From Pseudooceanicola antarcticus (GTDB taxonomy: Bacteria > Pseudomonadota > Alphaproteobacteria > Rhodobacterales > Rhodobacteraceae): a stretch of 64,000 bases of DNA. A model generated the notes under the pieces. The model was not told the origin of the DNA, made no database searches, and saw nothing but the letters and a program-made list of their open reading frames with translations. Positions 45,849 to 54,255 of this stretch are shown piece after piece; the stretch's first letter is position 1; each line of letters starts with the position of its first letter. Where the stretch lies: NCBI RefSeq assembly GCF_900215355.1, contig NZ_OBEA01000001.1, positions 867,266 through 931,265 on the forward strand, in the 5' to 3' direction. Made by a program: the position numbers and the translations under genes.

Positions 45849-46720
45849 GGCATCATCGCCGCGATCAGGTCCCAGGTGATGCGCAGCCGGCGTGAATGGG
45901 CCAGGTCCTTGTGCGCCACCAGCCAGACCGGGAAGGGGATGGCGGGCAGCAGGGGCACGCGGGTCAGGTGGCGATCACCCTCGGGGGTGGCGAAGGCACC
46001 CAGGCCCAGGCCCGCGCCGCACAATTGCCACTGCACCAGGTGGTTGCGGGTGGCGAGCGGAAAGCTCTCTGCCGTGGTGGCCACGCCAAAGCCCTGCAGC
46101 AGGCGGGGCAGCGCCTCGTCGCTGTCCCATGCCAGGAAGCGGGCGCGAGAGAGATCCTCGAGGCGCTCGATGGGACCGAGCGAGGCGATGTAGTCGGCGC
46201 TGCCGTAGAAGCGGCCCTCGTCGTCGGGCAGGCGCTTGGCCACCAGCTCGGGGTTGTCGGGGCGGGTGTTCCTGAGCGCGATATCGGCCTCGCGCCGGGC
46301 CAGATCGCTGATGTCGTTGTCGGCGCGGATCTCGACCTGGATGCCGGGGTGCAGGCGCTGCAGCCGGGCGATGATCGGCGGCAGGCGGAAGGCGGCGTAG
46401 AACTCCGAGGCGGTGATCACGACCTTGCCGTCGATCTCGTCGGTCAGCCCCGCCGCCGAGCGCGAGAAGGCCAGCGCGGCCTCTGCCATGGCCCGTGCGC
46501 GCGGCAGCAGGGCGCGGCCCGCGGGCGTCAGCACCAGGCTGCGGCCCGTGCGGTCGAAAAGCAGCAGGCCCAGCTCTTCTTCCAGCGCCGCCACCTGGCG
46601 GCCCAGCGTCGGCTGGGTCAGCCCCAGTTCGCGCGCTGCCGCGGAGAGAGAGCCGGTCTCTGCCGTGGCCAGGAAGGCACGGGCGCGGGACCAGTCGAAG
46701 GAGACATGGGTGAAGTCCAT
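45818..46720 (-). CDS. LysR-family regulator, convergent with VOC gene
   Basis: A 300-residue LysR regulator. Winged HTH: RARAFLATAETGSLSAAARELGLTQPTLGRQVAALEEELGLLLFDRTGRSLVLTPAG. Effector domain about 95-295 with FPLATRNHLVQWQLCGAGLGLGAFATP. It diverges from the alcohol dehydrogenase-like gene over 93 bases that hold two direct repeats, so this gene is the likely target. Confidence 0.87.
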   Translation of the reverse strand: MDFTHVSFDWSRARAFLATAETGSLSAAARELGLTQPTLGRQVAALEEELGLLLFDRTGRSLVLTPAGRALLPRARAMAEAALAFSRSAAGLTDEIDGKVVITASEFYAAFRLPPIIARLQRLHPGIQVEIRADNDISDLARREADIALRNTRPDNPELVAKRLPDDEGRFYGSADYIASLGPIERLEDLSRARFLAWDSDEALPRLLQGFGVATTAESFPLATRNHLVQWQLCGAGLGLGAFATPEGDRHLTRVPLLPAIPFPVWLVAHKDLAHSRRLRITWDLIAAMMPQLSAASSSA

Positions 46721-46725
46721 GCGTT

Positions 46726-46769
46726 TATGTTTGGATACTATGCTAAATCAGTCAATTATATTTGGGTAT
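46726..46769. promoter_or_regulatory. Direct repeats in LysR-oxidoreductase promoter region
   Basis: TATGTTTGGATAC (46726) and TATATTTGGGTAT (46757) are direct repeats spaced 31 bases, about three helical turns. They may be LysR sites. Confidence 0.35.
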
Positions 46770-46813
46770 GCCGGCGCGTATTTCCGGCTCAGGATTTTTA
46801 TGGAGCCAAGAAA

Positions 46814-47773
46814 ATGAAAGCGATTGTCTACAAGGAATATGGTGGCCCCGAGGTGCTCTCGGTGGCGGAGGTGGAGCGGCCCGAGGTCGGCCCCGGCGAG
46901 ATGCTGGTGAAGGTCGAGGCCTCGGCGGTGACCACGGCAGACTGGCGGCTGCGGGCCGCGGCCTTTCCGGGCATCCTGGGGCCGGTTGGCCGGGCGATGT
47001 TCGGCTGGCGGCGTCCGAAGAACCCGGTGCTGGGCAGCGCCTTTGCCGGAGAGGTCGTCGAGGCCGGGGTGGGTGCCGAGATTTCCGAGGGCCCGGTGAT
47101 GGGCTTCGTCATGGGCAAGGCCCATGCGGAGTACCTGCTGGTAAAGCCCGGCGAATGCATCATCGAGCGCCCGGCGGACCTGGGCGTCGAGGAAGCGGCG
47201 GCGATGCCCTTCGGCGGGCTGTCGGCGCTGGTCTTCCTGCGCGACGTGGCCAAGGTGGCGCGGGGCTCTCGGGTGCTGATCCTCGGCGGTTCGGGCGAGG
47301 TGGGTGCCATGGCGGTGCAGATTGCCCGCGCCATGGGGGCCCATGTGACGGCCATGGCCAGCGCAGGCAACCTGACCCTGCTCGAAGAGCTGGGCGCCGA
47401 GGAGGCACTGGACTATCGCACACATCCCGTGGCCGATCTGGGCCGGCGCTTCGACGTGGTCTTCGACACCTTCGGGGCCGTCACCACCCCCGAGGCACGC
47501 AGGGTGCTGGTGCGCGGCGGGGTCTTCGTACCGCTGAATTTCGGCCTGCCCGAGATGCTTCAGGCGCTGACCAATTGCCTCCGGGCCCGCAAGGTGAAGC
47601 TGCATATCAGCGGCGATCGCAGCGAGGACCTGCAGCACCTGGTGGACCTGCGCGCCCAGGGCCTGCTGCGCGGGGTGATCGCTGGGGTCTTCCCGATGGA
47701 GGAGGTGCGCGAGGCACACCGGCTGGTGGAAGGCCGCCACAAGCGTGGCGCGGCGGTGCTGCGCATCGCCTGA
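46814..47773 (+). CDS. Zinc-less NAD(P)-dependent alcohol dehydrogenase/quinone reductase
   Basis: A 319-residue medium-chain dehydrogenase. The GroES-like half opens MKAIVYKEYGGPEVLSVAEVERP.., and the Rossmann half has LILGGSGEVGAMAVQIARAMGAHV. There are no structural-zinc Cys clusters, so it resembles the QOR-like group. Substrate unknown. It is divergent from a LysR gene that probably controls it, and ends in a strong terminator. Confidence 0.85.
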   Translation: MKAIVYKEYGGPEVLSVAEVERPEVGPGEMLVKVEASAVTTADWRLRAAAFPGILGPVGRAMFGWRRPKNPVLGSAFAGEVVEAGVGAEISEGPVMGFVMGKAHAEYLLVKPGECIIERPADLGVEEAAAMPFGGLSALVFLRDVAKVARGSRVLILGGSGEVGAMAVQIARAMGAHVTAMASAGNLTLLEELGAEEALDYRTHPVADLGRRFDVVFDTFGAVTTPEARRVLVRGGVFVPLNFGLPEMLQALTNCLRARKVKLHISGDRSEDLQHLVDLRAQGLLRGVIAGVFPMEEVREAHRLVEGRHKRGAAVLRIA

Positions 47774-47801
47774 GCCATCCGGCCCCGGCCGCGGACAAGA
47801 A

Positions 47802-47836
47802 AAAACCCCCTCGCGGCCAGGCTGCGAGGGGGTTTT
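47802..47836. terminator. Bidirectional terminator
   Basis: Perfect 13-bp stem AAAACCCCCTCGC / GCGAGGGGGTTTT with a 9-base loop between the convergent oxidoreductase and ctpA genes. Confidence 0.92.
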
Positions 47837-47855
47837 CGGTTTCTCTGGCAGGCGC

Positions 47856-49235
47856 TTACTGGTCGGCAGCCTCGGGGGCGAAATCGGCCAGGGCGCGATA
47901 TTGCGGACCAAGCGCCGCGAGGCCGCGCAGGATGTCGATGGCATAGGCCAGCTGGTAATCCTCGTCGCGCAGCTCGGCGGCCTTCTCGGCCATCTCGCGC
48001 TCCTGCTCGATCTGGCGGATCTCGTCCTCGCTCAGCGAGTCGTTGTCCAGCGTGCCGCGCAGGTCGGCTTCGGAGCGGCGGGGGCGACTGGGCGTCTCCT
48101 CCTCCGGTTCGGCATTGGGATCGACACGGGGCTGACGCACCACGATGTCGGGCGAGATGCCGAGGTTCTGGATCGAACGGCCCGAGGGCGTGTAGTAGCG
48201 CGCCGTGGTCAGGCGGATCGAGCCATCCCCGCGCAGCTGCATCACCGTCTGGACGGAACCCTTGCCGAAGCTCTTGGTGCCCACGACGATGGCGCGGCGG
48301 TGATCCTGCAGGGCGCCGGCGACGATCTCGGAGGCCGAGGCGGAACCGCCGTTGACCAGCACGACGATCGGCTTGCCCTCGACCAGGTCGCCGGCCACCG
48401 CGTTGTAGCGCTTGCCCTCGTCGGGATTGCGGCCACGGGTCGAGACGATCTCGCCCTCGTCGAGGAAGGCGTCAGAGACCTTGATCGCCTGCAGCAGCAG
48501 GCCGCCGGGGTTGTTGCGCAGGTCCAGCACGACGCCGTTGATGTTGTCCAGGCCGCCCGCGGCCTCGATCTCTTCGGCGAGGCTGTCGGCGAGGTTGGGA
48601 TAGGTCTGGTCGTTGAAGGCCGAGATCCGCAGCACCACGGTATCGCTTTCGGTGCGCGCGCGCACGGCGGTCAGCTTGATGGTGTCGCGGACGATGGTGA
48701 TATCGAAGGGCTCGGGCTCGCCCTCGCGCACCACGGTGATCACGATCTCCGAGCCGACGGGGCCGCGCATCATCTTCACCGCTTCATCCAGCGTCAGGCC
48801 GAGAACGGATTCGCCGTCCACATGGGTGATGAAGTCACCGGCCTCGACGCCTGCCTCATCGGCGGGGGTGTCGTCCATCGGCGTGACCACCTTCACGAAG
48901 CCCTCTTCCTGGGTCACCTCGATGCCAAGGCCGCCGAATTCGCCGCGGGTCTGCACGCGCAGGTCGTCGGCCTCTTCGGGCGGGTGGTAGGAGGAATGCG
49001 GATCGAGCGAGGTCAGCATGCCGTCAATCGCCGCCTCGATCAGCTCGGAGGGTTCGACGTCTTCGACGTATTGGCTGCGAATCCTCTCGAAGACATCACC
49101 GAAAAGGTCGAGCTGCTCGTAGACCAGGCTCTCTCGGGCCTTGTCCTGCGCCAGCAGCGGCGGGGCAATCTGGGTAGTGGCGACGATGGCCACCGTCATG
49201 CCGCTGACCGCTGCCATGGCGAATTTCTTCATCAT
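47856..49235 (-). CDS. ctpA: Carboxy-terminal processing protease CtpA (S41)
   Basis: A 459-residue periplasmic serine protease. Signal peptide (KKFAMAAVSGMTVAIVATTQIAPPLLAQ), then a PDZ domain (about 85-170, GLGIEVTQEEGFVKVVTPMDDTPADEAGVEAGD) and the S41 domain with nucleophile Ser in NGGSASASEIVAGAL and Lys in TKSFGKGSVQ. It cleaves C-terminal tails of envelope proteins. It overlaps envC by four bases (ATGA), so both envelope functions are co-expressed. Confidence 0.94.
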   Translation of the reverse strand: MMKKFAMAAVSGMTVAIVATTQIAPPLLAQDKARESLVYEQLDLFGDVFERIRSQYVEDVEPSELIEAAIDGMLTSLDPHSSYHPPEEADDLRVQTRGEFGGLGIEVTQEEGFVKVVTPMDDTPADEAGVEAGDFITHVDGESVLGLTLDEAVKMMRGPVGSEIVITVVREGEPEPFDITIVRDTIKLTAVRARTESDTVVLRISAFNDQTYPNLADSLAEEIEAAGGLDNINGVVLDLRNNPGGLLLQAIKVSDAFLDEGEIVSTRGRNPDEGKRYNAVAGDLVEGKPIVVLVNGGSASASEIVAGALQDHRRAIVVGTKSFGKGSVQTVMQLRGDGSIRLTTARYYTPSGRSIQNLGISPDIVVRQPRVDPNAEPEEETPSRPRRSEADLRGTLDNDSLSEDEIRQIEQEREMAEKAAELRDEDYQLAYAIDILRGLAALGPQYRALADFAPEAADQ

Positions 49236-50374
49236 TGCGTGTCCTTCGTGACTGCGAACCAGGTTTCGGGGTCCTGGGGCGTGCCGCCCTCTCTGACCTC
49301 CATGTAAAGCGTTTCCGAGCGGTCTTGGCCAGAGCCCCGCTGGGCCTGTGTCAGAATGGCCCCCGGTTCCGGGTCCTCTCCCCCCATCAGGCCGATCGGC
49401 GCGCCTTGCGGCAGCACCTCTCCCATCTCTCCGTAGACGATATCCAACCCCGCGAGAACAAAGAGTAAACCGGAAGCGGGTTCAAGCACGATCACGTTTC
49501 CGTAGTCCAGCAGCGGGCCAAGGTAGCGGATCGTGGCGGGCAGGGGGGTGGTGACCAGCGCGCGGGGGCGGGTGGCCAGGACGATGCCGGGGCGGGTGAT
49601 TCCCGCCGCATCGGTCTCTCCGGCCCGGCGCAGCAGGGTGCCCTGGACGGGCAGGGCCAGCTCGCCCTTGAGCGCCGGGATATCCTGCGGCGCCGGGTCC
49701 TCGGGGCCATCGGTGATCTCGGGCAGGCCCTCGGCGAAGGCGCGCAGGGTCTCGGCGGTGGCCATCAGGATCTGCGTCTTGATCGGATCGGCGGTGAAGC
49801 GGCGCGGCAGGTCGGTGCGCTCGGCCACCGCCTGGCTGAGTGCGGTGCGCGCCTGCTGGACGCCGGACAGCGCCTGCGCCAGCTGGTCGGCGGCGGCTTC
49901 CTGCACCGCGCGCATCTGGCGCGCCTCCATCAAGCGCTCGCGCAGCTCGACGACGCGGGCATTGAGCGCCGGGGTCGCCTCGGCCATCAGCATGCCCGAG
50001 CGCGCGGTGCCGATGGGACCATCGGGATGCAGCATCAGCACCGGCGCCGGCTCGCGCGAGAGGGTCTGCAGGGTGCCCAGAAGCGCCGCGATCTCGTCGC
50101 GCTGCGCTTCGAACTCGGCCCGGATGCGGGCCTCGCGCAGGGCGGCGGCGCGCAGGCTCTCGCGCATGGCGGCAAGGCCCTTCTCATAGGCCGCGATGGT
50201 GGCGGTCAGCGCCGCCACCCGGTCCGAGGCGCCCTCGGCCCGTTCCAGCCGGTCATGGGCCGCGGCAAGCTCGGAGGCAGCGGCCTGTGCCAGCTCGGCC
50301 GCATCGCCCGCGGCCCGGAGGGGCGTGGCAAGCGCGATGAGCGCCAGGCAGGCAAGGCGGCAGAGCGTTTTCAC
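49232..50374 (-). CDS. envC: EnvC-like murein hydrolase activator
   Basis: A 380-residue periplasmic protein. Signal peptide (CRLACLALIALATPLRA), a long coiled-coil region (about 25-200) and a LytM-type (M23) domain (about 260-375). The M23 motif histidines are absent: the strand that should hold HxH reads GNVIVLEPASGLLFVLAGL. This is the degenerate state of EnvC, which activates amidases during division rather than cutting itself. It lies between gpmI and ctpA, a common order in Alphaproteobacteria. Confidence 0.87.
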   Translation of the reverse strand: MKTLCRLACLALIALATPLRAAGDAAELAQAAASELAAAHDRLERAEGASDRVAALTATIAAYEKGLAAMRESLRAAALREARIRAEFEAQRDEIAALLGTLQTLSREPAPVLMLHPDGPIGTARSGMLMAEATPALNARVVELRERLMEARQMRAVQEAAADQLAQALSGVQQARTALSQAVAERTDLPRRFTADPIKTQILMATAETLRAFAEGLPEITDGPEDPAPQDIPALKGELALPVQGTLLRRAGETDAAGITRPGIVLATRPRALVTTPLPATIRYLGPLLDYGNVIVLEPASGLLFVLAGLDIVYGEMGEVLPQGAPIGLMGGEDPEPGAILTQAQRGSGQDRSETLYMEVREGGTPQDPETWFAVTKDTQ

Positions 50375-50404
50375 TTGGTCAGACTCATCACTCGATCAGG
50401 CCCC

Positions 50405-51922
50405 TTACTTGATCAGGCTCTGGCCGGTCATCTCGGCGGGCTGTTCCAGCCCCATGAGCTGCAGCAGGGTCGGGGCCAGGTCCGCAAGCCGCCCGTCGCG
50501 CAGCTCTGCCCCCTCGGGGCCGTTGAAGAGCGCCACCGGAACCAGGTTCGTCGTATGCGCCGTATGCGGGCCGCCGGTCTCGGGGTCGACCATGGTTTCG
50601 CAATTGCCGTGATCGGCGGTGACCACCATGGCGCCGCCGACCTTCTCCAGCGCCTCGACCACGCGGGTCAGCCCCCGGTCCACGGCCTCGCAGGCCTTCA
50701 CCGCGGCGTCGATATCGCCGGTATGGCCCACCATGTCGGGGTTGGCGTAGTTGGTGACGATCAGGTCGAAGCCGCGTTCGATGGCCTCGACGAAGGTGTC
50801 GGTGACCTCGACCGAGGACATCTCGGGTTGCAGGTCGTAGGTGGCGACCTTGGGCGATTTCGGCATGAAGCGCTCTTCGCCCTCCTTGATCGCCTCGACC
50901 CCGCCATCGAGGAAGAAGGTCACATGGGGGTATTTCTCGGTCTCGGCCAGGCGGAACTGGGTCTTGCCGTGGGATGCCACCCAGGCGCCCAGCGTATTGA
51001 CGATCTCGCGCTTGGGGAAACAGGTGGTCATATAGGCGTTATGGCCGTCGGAATATTCGACCATGCCCAGAAGCGCTGCCAGATCGGGGCGCTCGCCGGT
51101 GTCGAAATCCTCGAAGCCGGGCTCGCCGATGGCGCGCAGGATCTCGCGCGCGCGGTCGGCGCGGAAGTTGAGGCAGAAGAAGCCGTCCCCGTCCTGTACG
51201 CCTGCGCAATCGCCGATGACCGTGGGCAGGACGAATTCGTCGGTTTTCCCGGCGGCATAGCTGGCCTCGACCGCCTCGGCGGCAGAGGCTGCGGCTTCGC
51301 CCTTGCCCTGCATCATGGCAAAATAGGCGAGGCTGACCCGCTCCCAGCGGTTGTCGCGGTCCATGGCGTAGTAGCGGCCCGAAACGCTGGCGATCTTCGC
51401 GCCCTCGGGCAGACCGGCTTCCAGCTTGGCCAGGTAGCCCAGGGCGGATTTCGGCGCCACGTCGCGGCCATCGGTGACCGCGTGCAGCGCGACGGGCACA
51501 CCGGCTGCGGCAATGGTGTTCACGGCGGCCAGGATGTGCGTCAGCGAGCCATGGACCCCGCCGTCCGAGACCAGCCCCATGACATGCGCCGTGCCGCCGG
51601 TTTCCTTCAGCTTGGCGATCATCTCGCCCATGGCTTCATTCTTGGCAAAGGAGCCATCCTCGATGGCCAGGTCGATCTGGCCGAGGTCCATGGCAACGAT
51701 GCGGCCCGCGCCGATATTGGTATGGCCGACTTCCGAATTGCCCATCTGGCCCTTGGGCAGGCCCACGTCGGGGCCGAAGGTCACCAGGGTCGCATGGGGG
51801 CAGGTGGCCATGATGCGGTCGAAGGTCGGCGTATGGGCCAGGGCAGGGGCATTGGCCTCGCGCTCTTCGCGCAGGCCCCAGCCATCGAGGATGCAAAGGA
51901 CGACGGGTTTCGGGATGGACAT
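50405..51922 (-). CDS. gpmI: 2,3-bisphosphoglycerate-independent phosphoglycerate mutase
   Basis: A 505-residue metal-dependent mutase of glycolysis. VVLCILDGWGLREEREANAPALA opens the domain, and GNSEVGHTNIGAGR carries the Ser nucleophile. Metal-binding motifs DGRD, GRYYAMDRDNRWER and VVTADHGNCETM are present. CAGGAG lies seven bases before the ATG. It is upstream of envC-ctpA by 30 bases and probably begins that operon. Confidence 0.95.
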   Translation of the reverse strand: MSIPKPVVLCILDGWGLREEREANAPALAHTPTFDRIMATCPHATLVTFGPDVGLPKGQMGNSEVGHTNIGAGRIVAMDLGQIDLAIEDGSFAKNEAMGEMIAKLKETGGTAHVMGLVSDGGVHGSLTHILAAVNTIAAAGVPVALHAVTDGRDVAPKSALGYLAKLEAGLPEGAKIASVSGRYYAMDRDNRWERVSLAYFAMMQGKGEAAASAAEAVEASYAAGKTDEFVLPTVIGDCAGVQDGDGFFCLNFRADRAREILRAIGEPGFEDFDTGERPDLAALLGMVEYSDGHNAYMTTCFPKREIVNTLGAWVASHGKTQFRLAETEKYPHVTFFLDGGVEAIKEGEERFMPKSPKVATYDLQPEMSSVEVTDTFVEAIERGFDLIVTNYANPDMVGHTGDIDAAVKACEAVDRGLTRVVEALEKVGGAMVVTADHGNCETMVDPETGGPHTAHTTNLVPVALFNGPEGAELRDGRLADLAPTLLQLMGLEQPAEMTGQSLIK

Positions 51923-52035
51923 CGGATTCTCCTGCCTGGGCCTAGAGCCTGTTGTCCCGGTTCTAGACCCTTCGCGGGCAGGGGGAAACCTCTGGTGCGG
52001 CAGAGAGGCGGCAGGACGCCGGAGGCTGCCCGAGA

Positions 52036-52250
52036 AGGGGGCGCTGCCCCCCTGTCGCCTGCGGCGCCATTCCCCCCGGAGTATTTCAGGCCTGGTGATG
52101 ATGGCGGGATGGCGCCCGGGATGGCGGCCTACTTTCCCGCCAGGGGCGTGGCACGCTCTTCATGGAAACGAAGGGGGCTTCAACTCTCGGCCCTGATCTC
52201 ATCACCAGGCTGAAAATACTCCCGCCGGAGGCGTCCGGGGGGGGGGTGCC
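52036..52250. repeat. Composite inverted repeat, locus B
   Basis: Same build as locus A at 3.1 kb. Left copy: GGGGGCGCTGCCCCC, short hairpin CGCC-TGC-GGCG, then CCCCCCGGAGTATTT and CCTGGTGATG. Right copy, minus strand: CGCC-TCC-GGCG hairpin and GGAGTATTTTCAGCCTGG. The tails are 99 bases apart. The spacer shares with locus A the GCACGCTC, then AAGG..GGG.GC, and CTCGG..CCTG pattern at matching places. Confidence 0.78.
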
Positions 52251-52258
52251 GCCGGGCA

Positions 52259-52729
52259 TCACACCCGGTGATAGGGCGATCCGGCGAGGATCGTGGTGGC
52301 GCGGTAGAGCTGTTCGGCCAGCATGACGCGGGCCAGCATGTGGGGCCAAACCATCTTGCCGAAGGAGATCGACAGGTCGGCGCGGGCGCGCAGAGTGGGG
52401 TCGATACCGTCGGCGCCGCCGATGACGAAGGCCGCGACGCGGATACCGTCGTCGCGCCAGCGGCCCAGCTGATCGGCCAGCTGCGGCGAGCTTAGCAGCT
52501 TGCCGCGCTCGTCCAGGCAGACAAGCGCCGCGCCAGCGGGGATCATGCGGGAGAGAAGCTCAGCCTCTTCGGCCATACCGCCGCCGCGCTTCGCCTCAGC
52601 TTCCGAGACCGCGCAGGGACCAAGCCCGAGCGCCCGGCCGGTCTTGCCGGCGCGGTCGAGGTAATCGTCAAGAAGCGCCTTCTCCGGCCCCTTGCGGAGC
52701 CGGCCAATGGCGCAGATATGCAGTTTCAT
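52259..52729 (-). CDS. rlmH: 23S rRNA (pseudouridine1915-N3)-methyltransferase RlmH
   Basis: A 156-residue SPOUT-fold methyltransferase. N-terminus MKLHICAIGRLRKGPEKALLDDYLDRA, then the knotted SAM-binding end FVIGGADGIDPTLRARADLSISFGKMVWPHMLARVMLAEQLYRA..GSPYHRV, which is nearly the family consensus. It methylates pseudouridine 1915 in helix 69. The start was taken at MKLHIC for normal length. It lies 22 bases after rsfS. Confidence 0.95.
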   Translation of the reverse strand: MKLHICAIGRLRKGPEKALLDDYLDRAGKTGRALGLGPCAVSEAEAKRGGGMAEEAELLSRMIPAGAALVCLDERGKLLSSPQLADQLGRWRDDGIRVAAFVIGGADGIDPTLRARADLSISFGKMVWPHMLARVMLAEQLYRATTILAGSPYHRV

Positions 52730-52751
52730 GAGCCGGTCTTCAGGGTCCGGC

Positions 52752-53114
52752 TCAGGACACCGTGGCCTTCTGGCCCGGCTGCATCCACATCTTCTCGATC
52801 TGGTAGAACTCGCGAACCTCGGGACGGAAGACATGGACGATGACATCGCCCGTGTCGATCAGCACCCAGTCGCCGGTTTCCTTGCCTTCGACCTTGGCGG
52901 TGCGGCCCGTGGCTTCTTTCAGCCGTTCGACCAGTTTCTCTGCCATCGCGCCGACCTGCCGCGAAGAGCGGCCCGAGCAGACGACCATGTAATCCCCGAT
53001 AGAGGATTTCCCGGCGAGGTCGATCTGGACGATCTCTTCCGCCTTGTCGTCTTCCAGCGATTTCAGGATGAGGTTGAGCTGGTCTTTCACACTCAGCTCT
53101 TGCGGGGCGGCCAT
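52752..53114 (-). CDS. rsfS: Ribosomal silencing factor RsfS
   Basis: A 120-residue RsfS/Iojap protein that binds uL14 and blocks 50S-30S joining when nutrients are short. Family features: ILKSLEDDKAEEIVQIDLAGKSSIGDYMVVCSGRSSRQVGAMAEKLVERLK, GDWVLIDTGDVIVHVFRPEVREFYQIEKMW. It is followed by rlmH, the usual order. Confidence 0.94.
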   Translation of the reverse strand: MAAPQELSVKDQLNLILKSLEDDKAEEIVQIDLAGKSSIGDYMVVCSGRSSRQVGAMAEKLVERLKEATGRTAKVEGKETGDWVLIDTGDVIVHVFRPEVREFYQIEKMWMQPGQKATVS

Positions 53115-53253
53115 CAGCTGGGCCCCTTCAGGCGCGGAAAGTTCCGCTGTTGCGTCAAGTGACAGGACATTGTCCTCCCTGGAAGCACACCGTCAGGGCC
53201 CCGGTGCTGGGCATGGCCCCAATTTAGCAGTCCGGGCGTGGTATTTCAATGAA

Positions 53254-53291
53254 CCCTGCCCCGAAGTGCCGTGACGGCGATCGGGGCAGGG
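53254..53291 (-). terminator. Terminator between ferredoxin reductase and rsfS
   Basis: Perfect 11-bp stem CCCTGCCCCGA / TCGGGGCAGGG with a 16-base loop in the gap after the reductase gene. The minus strand then has TTCATTG. Confidence 0.6.
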
Positions 53292-53315
53292 CTTCAGGGC
53301 ATATCATGGGCGATG

Positions 53316-53987
53316 TCACCAGCCATCCTCGGTCTGGATCTGGTCGCCGGCGGCACCGAGCGAGCGCAGCGCGTCACGCATCGCGTCGACGAATCCCGGC
53401 GGGCCGCAGAGGTAGAATCGCCCAGAGACATCCTCCAGCCGGTCTGCCAGCCAGTCCTTGTCGATCCGTGCCGTCTCAACCGGGGCATCTTCCTCGTCGG
53501 TGACGGTGAAATGGGTGGTCAGGCCCGGCATGGAAGAGAGCTCGTCCCTAAGGATGATGTCGGAGGTGGTCTTGTTGGTGTAGATCAGGCGGCTGCCGTC
53601 CAGCCTCTGCCCGGCCGCGCGGTTGCGCAGGATGGCGAGGAAGGGCGTGATTCCGGCACCGGCGGCCAGGAAGGTGCCGGGCCCCTGGTCCTGCAGGGCG
53701 CCGAAGGGCTCGGTGACCAGGGCCATCTCACCCGAGCTCAGCGAGGCCATCTGCCGGGTCACCCCGTCATGGTCGTCGTAGGACTTGATGACGAACTGGA
53801 TCTCCGGGGCATCGGGCAGGGAGGTGAAGGTGAAGGGACGTCCCTTGTCGCGCCAACCCTCGCGCAGCAGCGAAAGCTCGGTGGCCTCGCCGGGGGCGAA
53901 GCTCAGGCCTTCGGGCCGGGTGAAGGTGTAGGCCTGGGTGTCGGGCGTCAGGCGCTGTCTCGTCTGCAGTGTCAGCAGGTGGCTCAT
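53316..53987 (-). CDS. Ferredoxin/flavodoxin reductase-like flavoprotein
   Basis: A 223-residue FAD/NAD(P)-binding reductase of the ferredoxin-NADP reductase fold. FAD region: GRPFTFTSLPDAPEIQFVIKSY, then the NAD(P) domain GTFLAAGAGITPFLAILRN, NKTTSDIILRDEL and YLCGPPGFVDAMRDALRSLG. It lacks an iron-sulfur domain of its own, so it would pass electrons to a separate partner. AAAGGAGACCCCG precedes the ATG. The partner cannot be named. Confidence 0.85.
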   Translation of the reverse strand: MSHLLTLQTRQRLTPDTQAYTFTRPEGLSFAPGEATELSLLREGWRDKGRPFTFTSLPDAPEIQFVIKSYDDHDGVTRQMASLSSGEMALVTEPFGALQDQGPGTFLAAGAGITPFLAILRNRAAGQRLDGSRLIYTNKTTSDIILRDELSSMPGLTTHFTVTDEEDAPVETARIDKDWLADRLEDVSGRFYLCGPPGFVDAMRDALRSLGAAGDQIQTEDGW

Positions 53988-54093
53988 CGGGGTCTCCTTT
54001 GGGATAACAACCGATGCGGCTTGGGCAGGGTTCCATGCGCCCGCCCTCAGCCGAGGCTTGATGAATGCGCCCGACAGGCGTATTTGACCCCTC

Positions 54094-54180
54094 ATGACGC
54101 AGATTTTCGACATGGATGACCGCGCGCGCCTGCCCTGGCGCTTCTTCGGCGCGACGATGACGATCCTGGCCCGCCTATGA
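54094..54180 (+). CDS. Possible 28-residue ORF upstream of leuC
   Basis: MTQIFDMDDRARLPWRFFGA.. ends in TGA 76 bases before leuC. It has only three Leu and no terminator/antiterminator pair, so it does not look like a leucine attenuator peptide. It may be chance. No function is claimed. Confidence 0.25.
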   Translation: MTQIFDMDDRARLPWRFFGATMTILARL

Positions 54181-54255
54181 GGCCGGGCGCGCCCGCTTGC
54201 GCGGCGCGCGTTTCCCAGTTTTGCGAATTTCCACGAACATCAAGGGAGAGGACTC

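Noticed and set aside
49232..50374. EnvC lacking M23 histidines as a broken peptidase
   Set aside because: Loss of these residues is the known normal state of EnvC-type activators.
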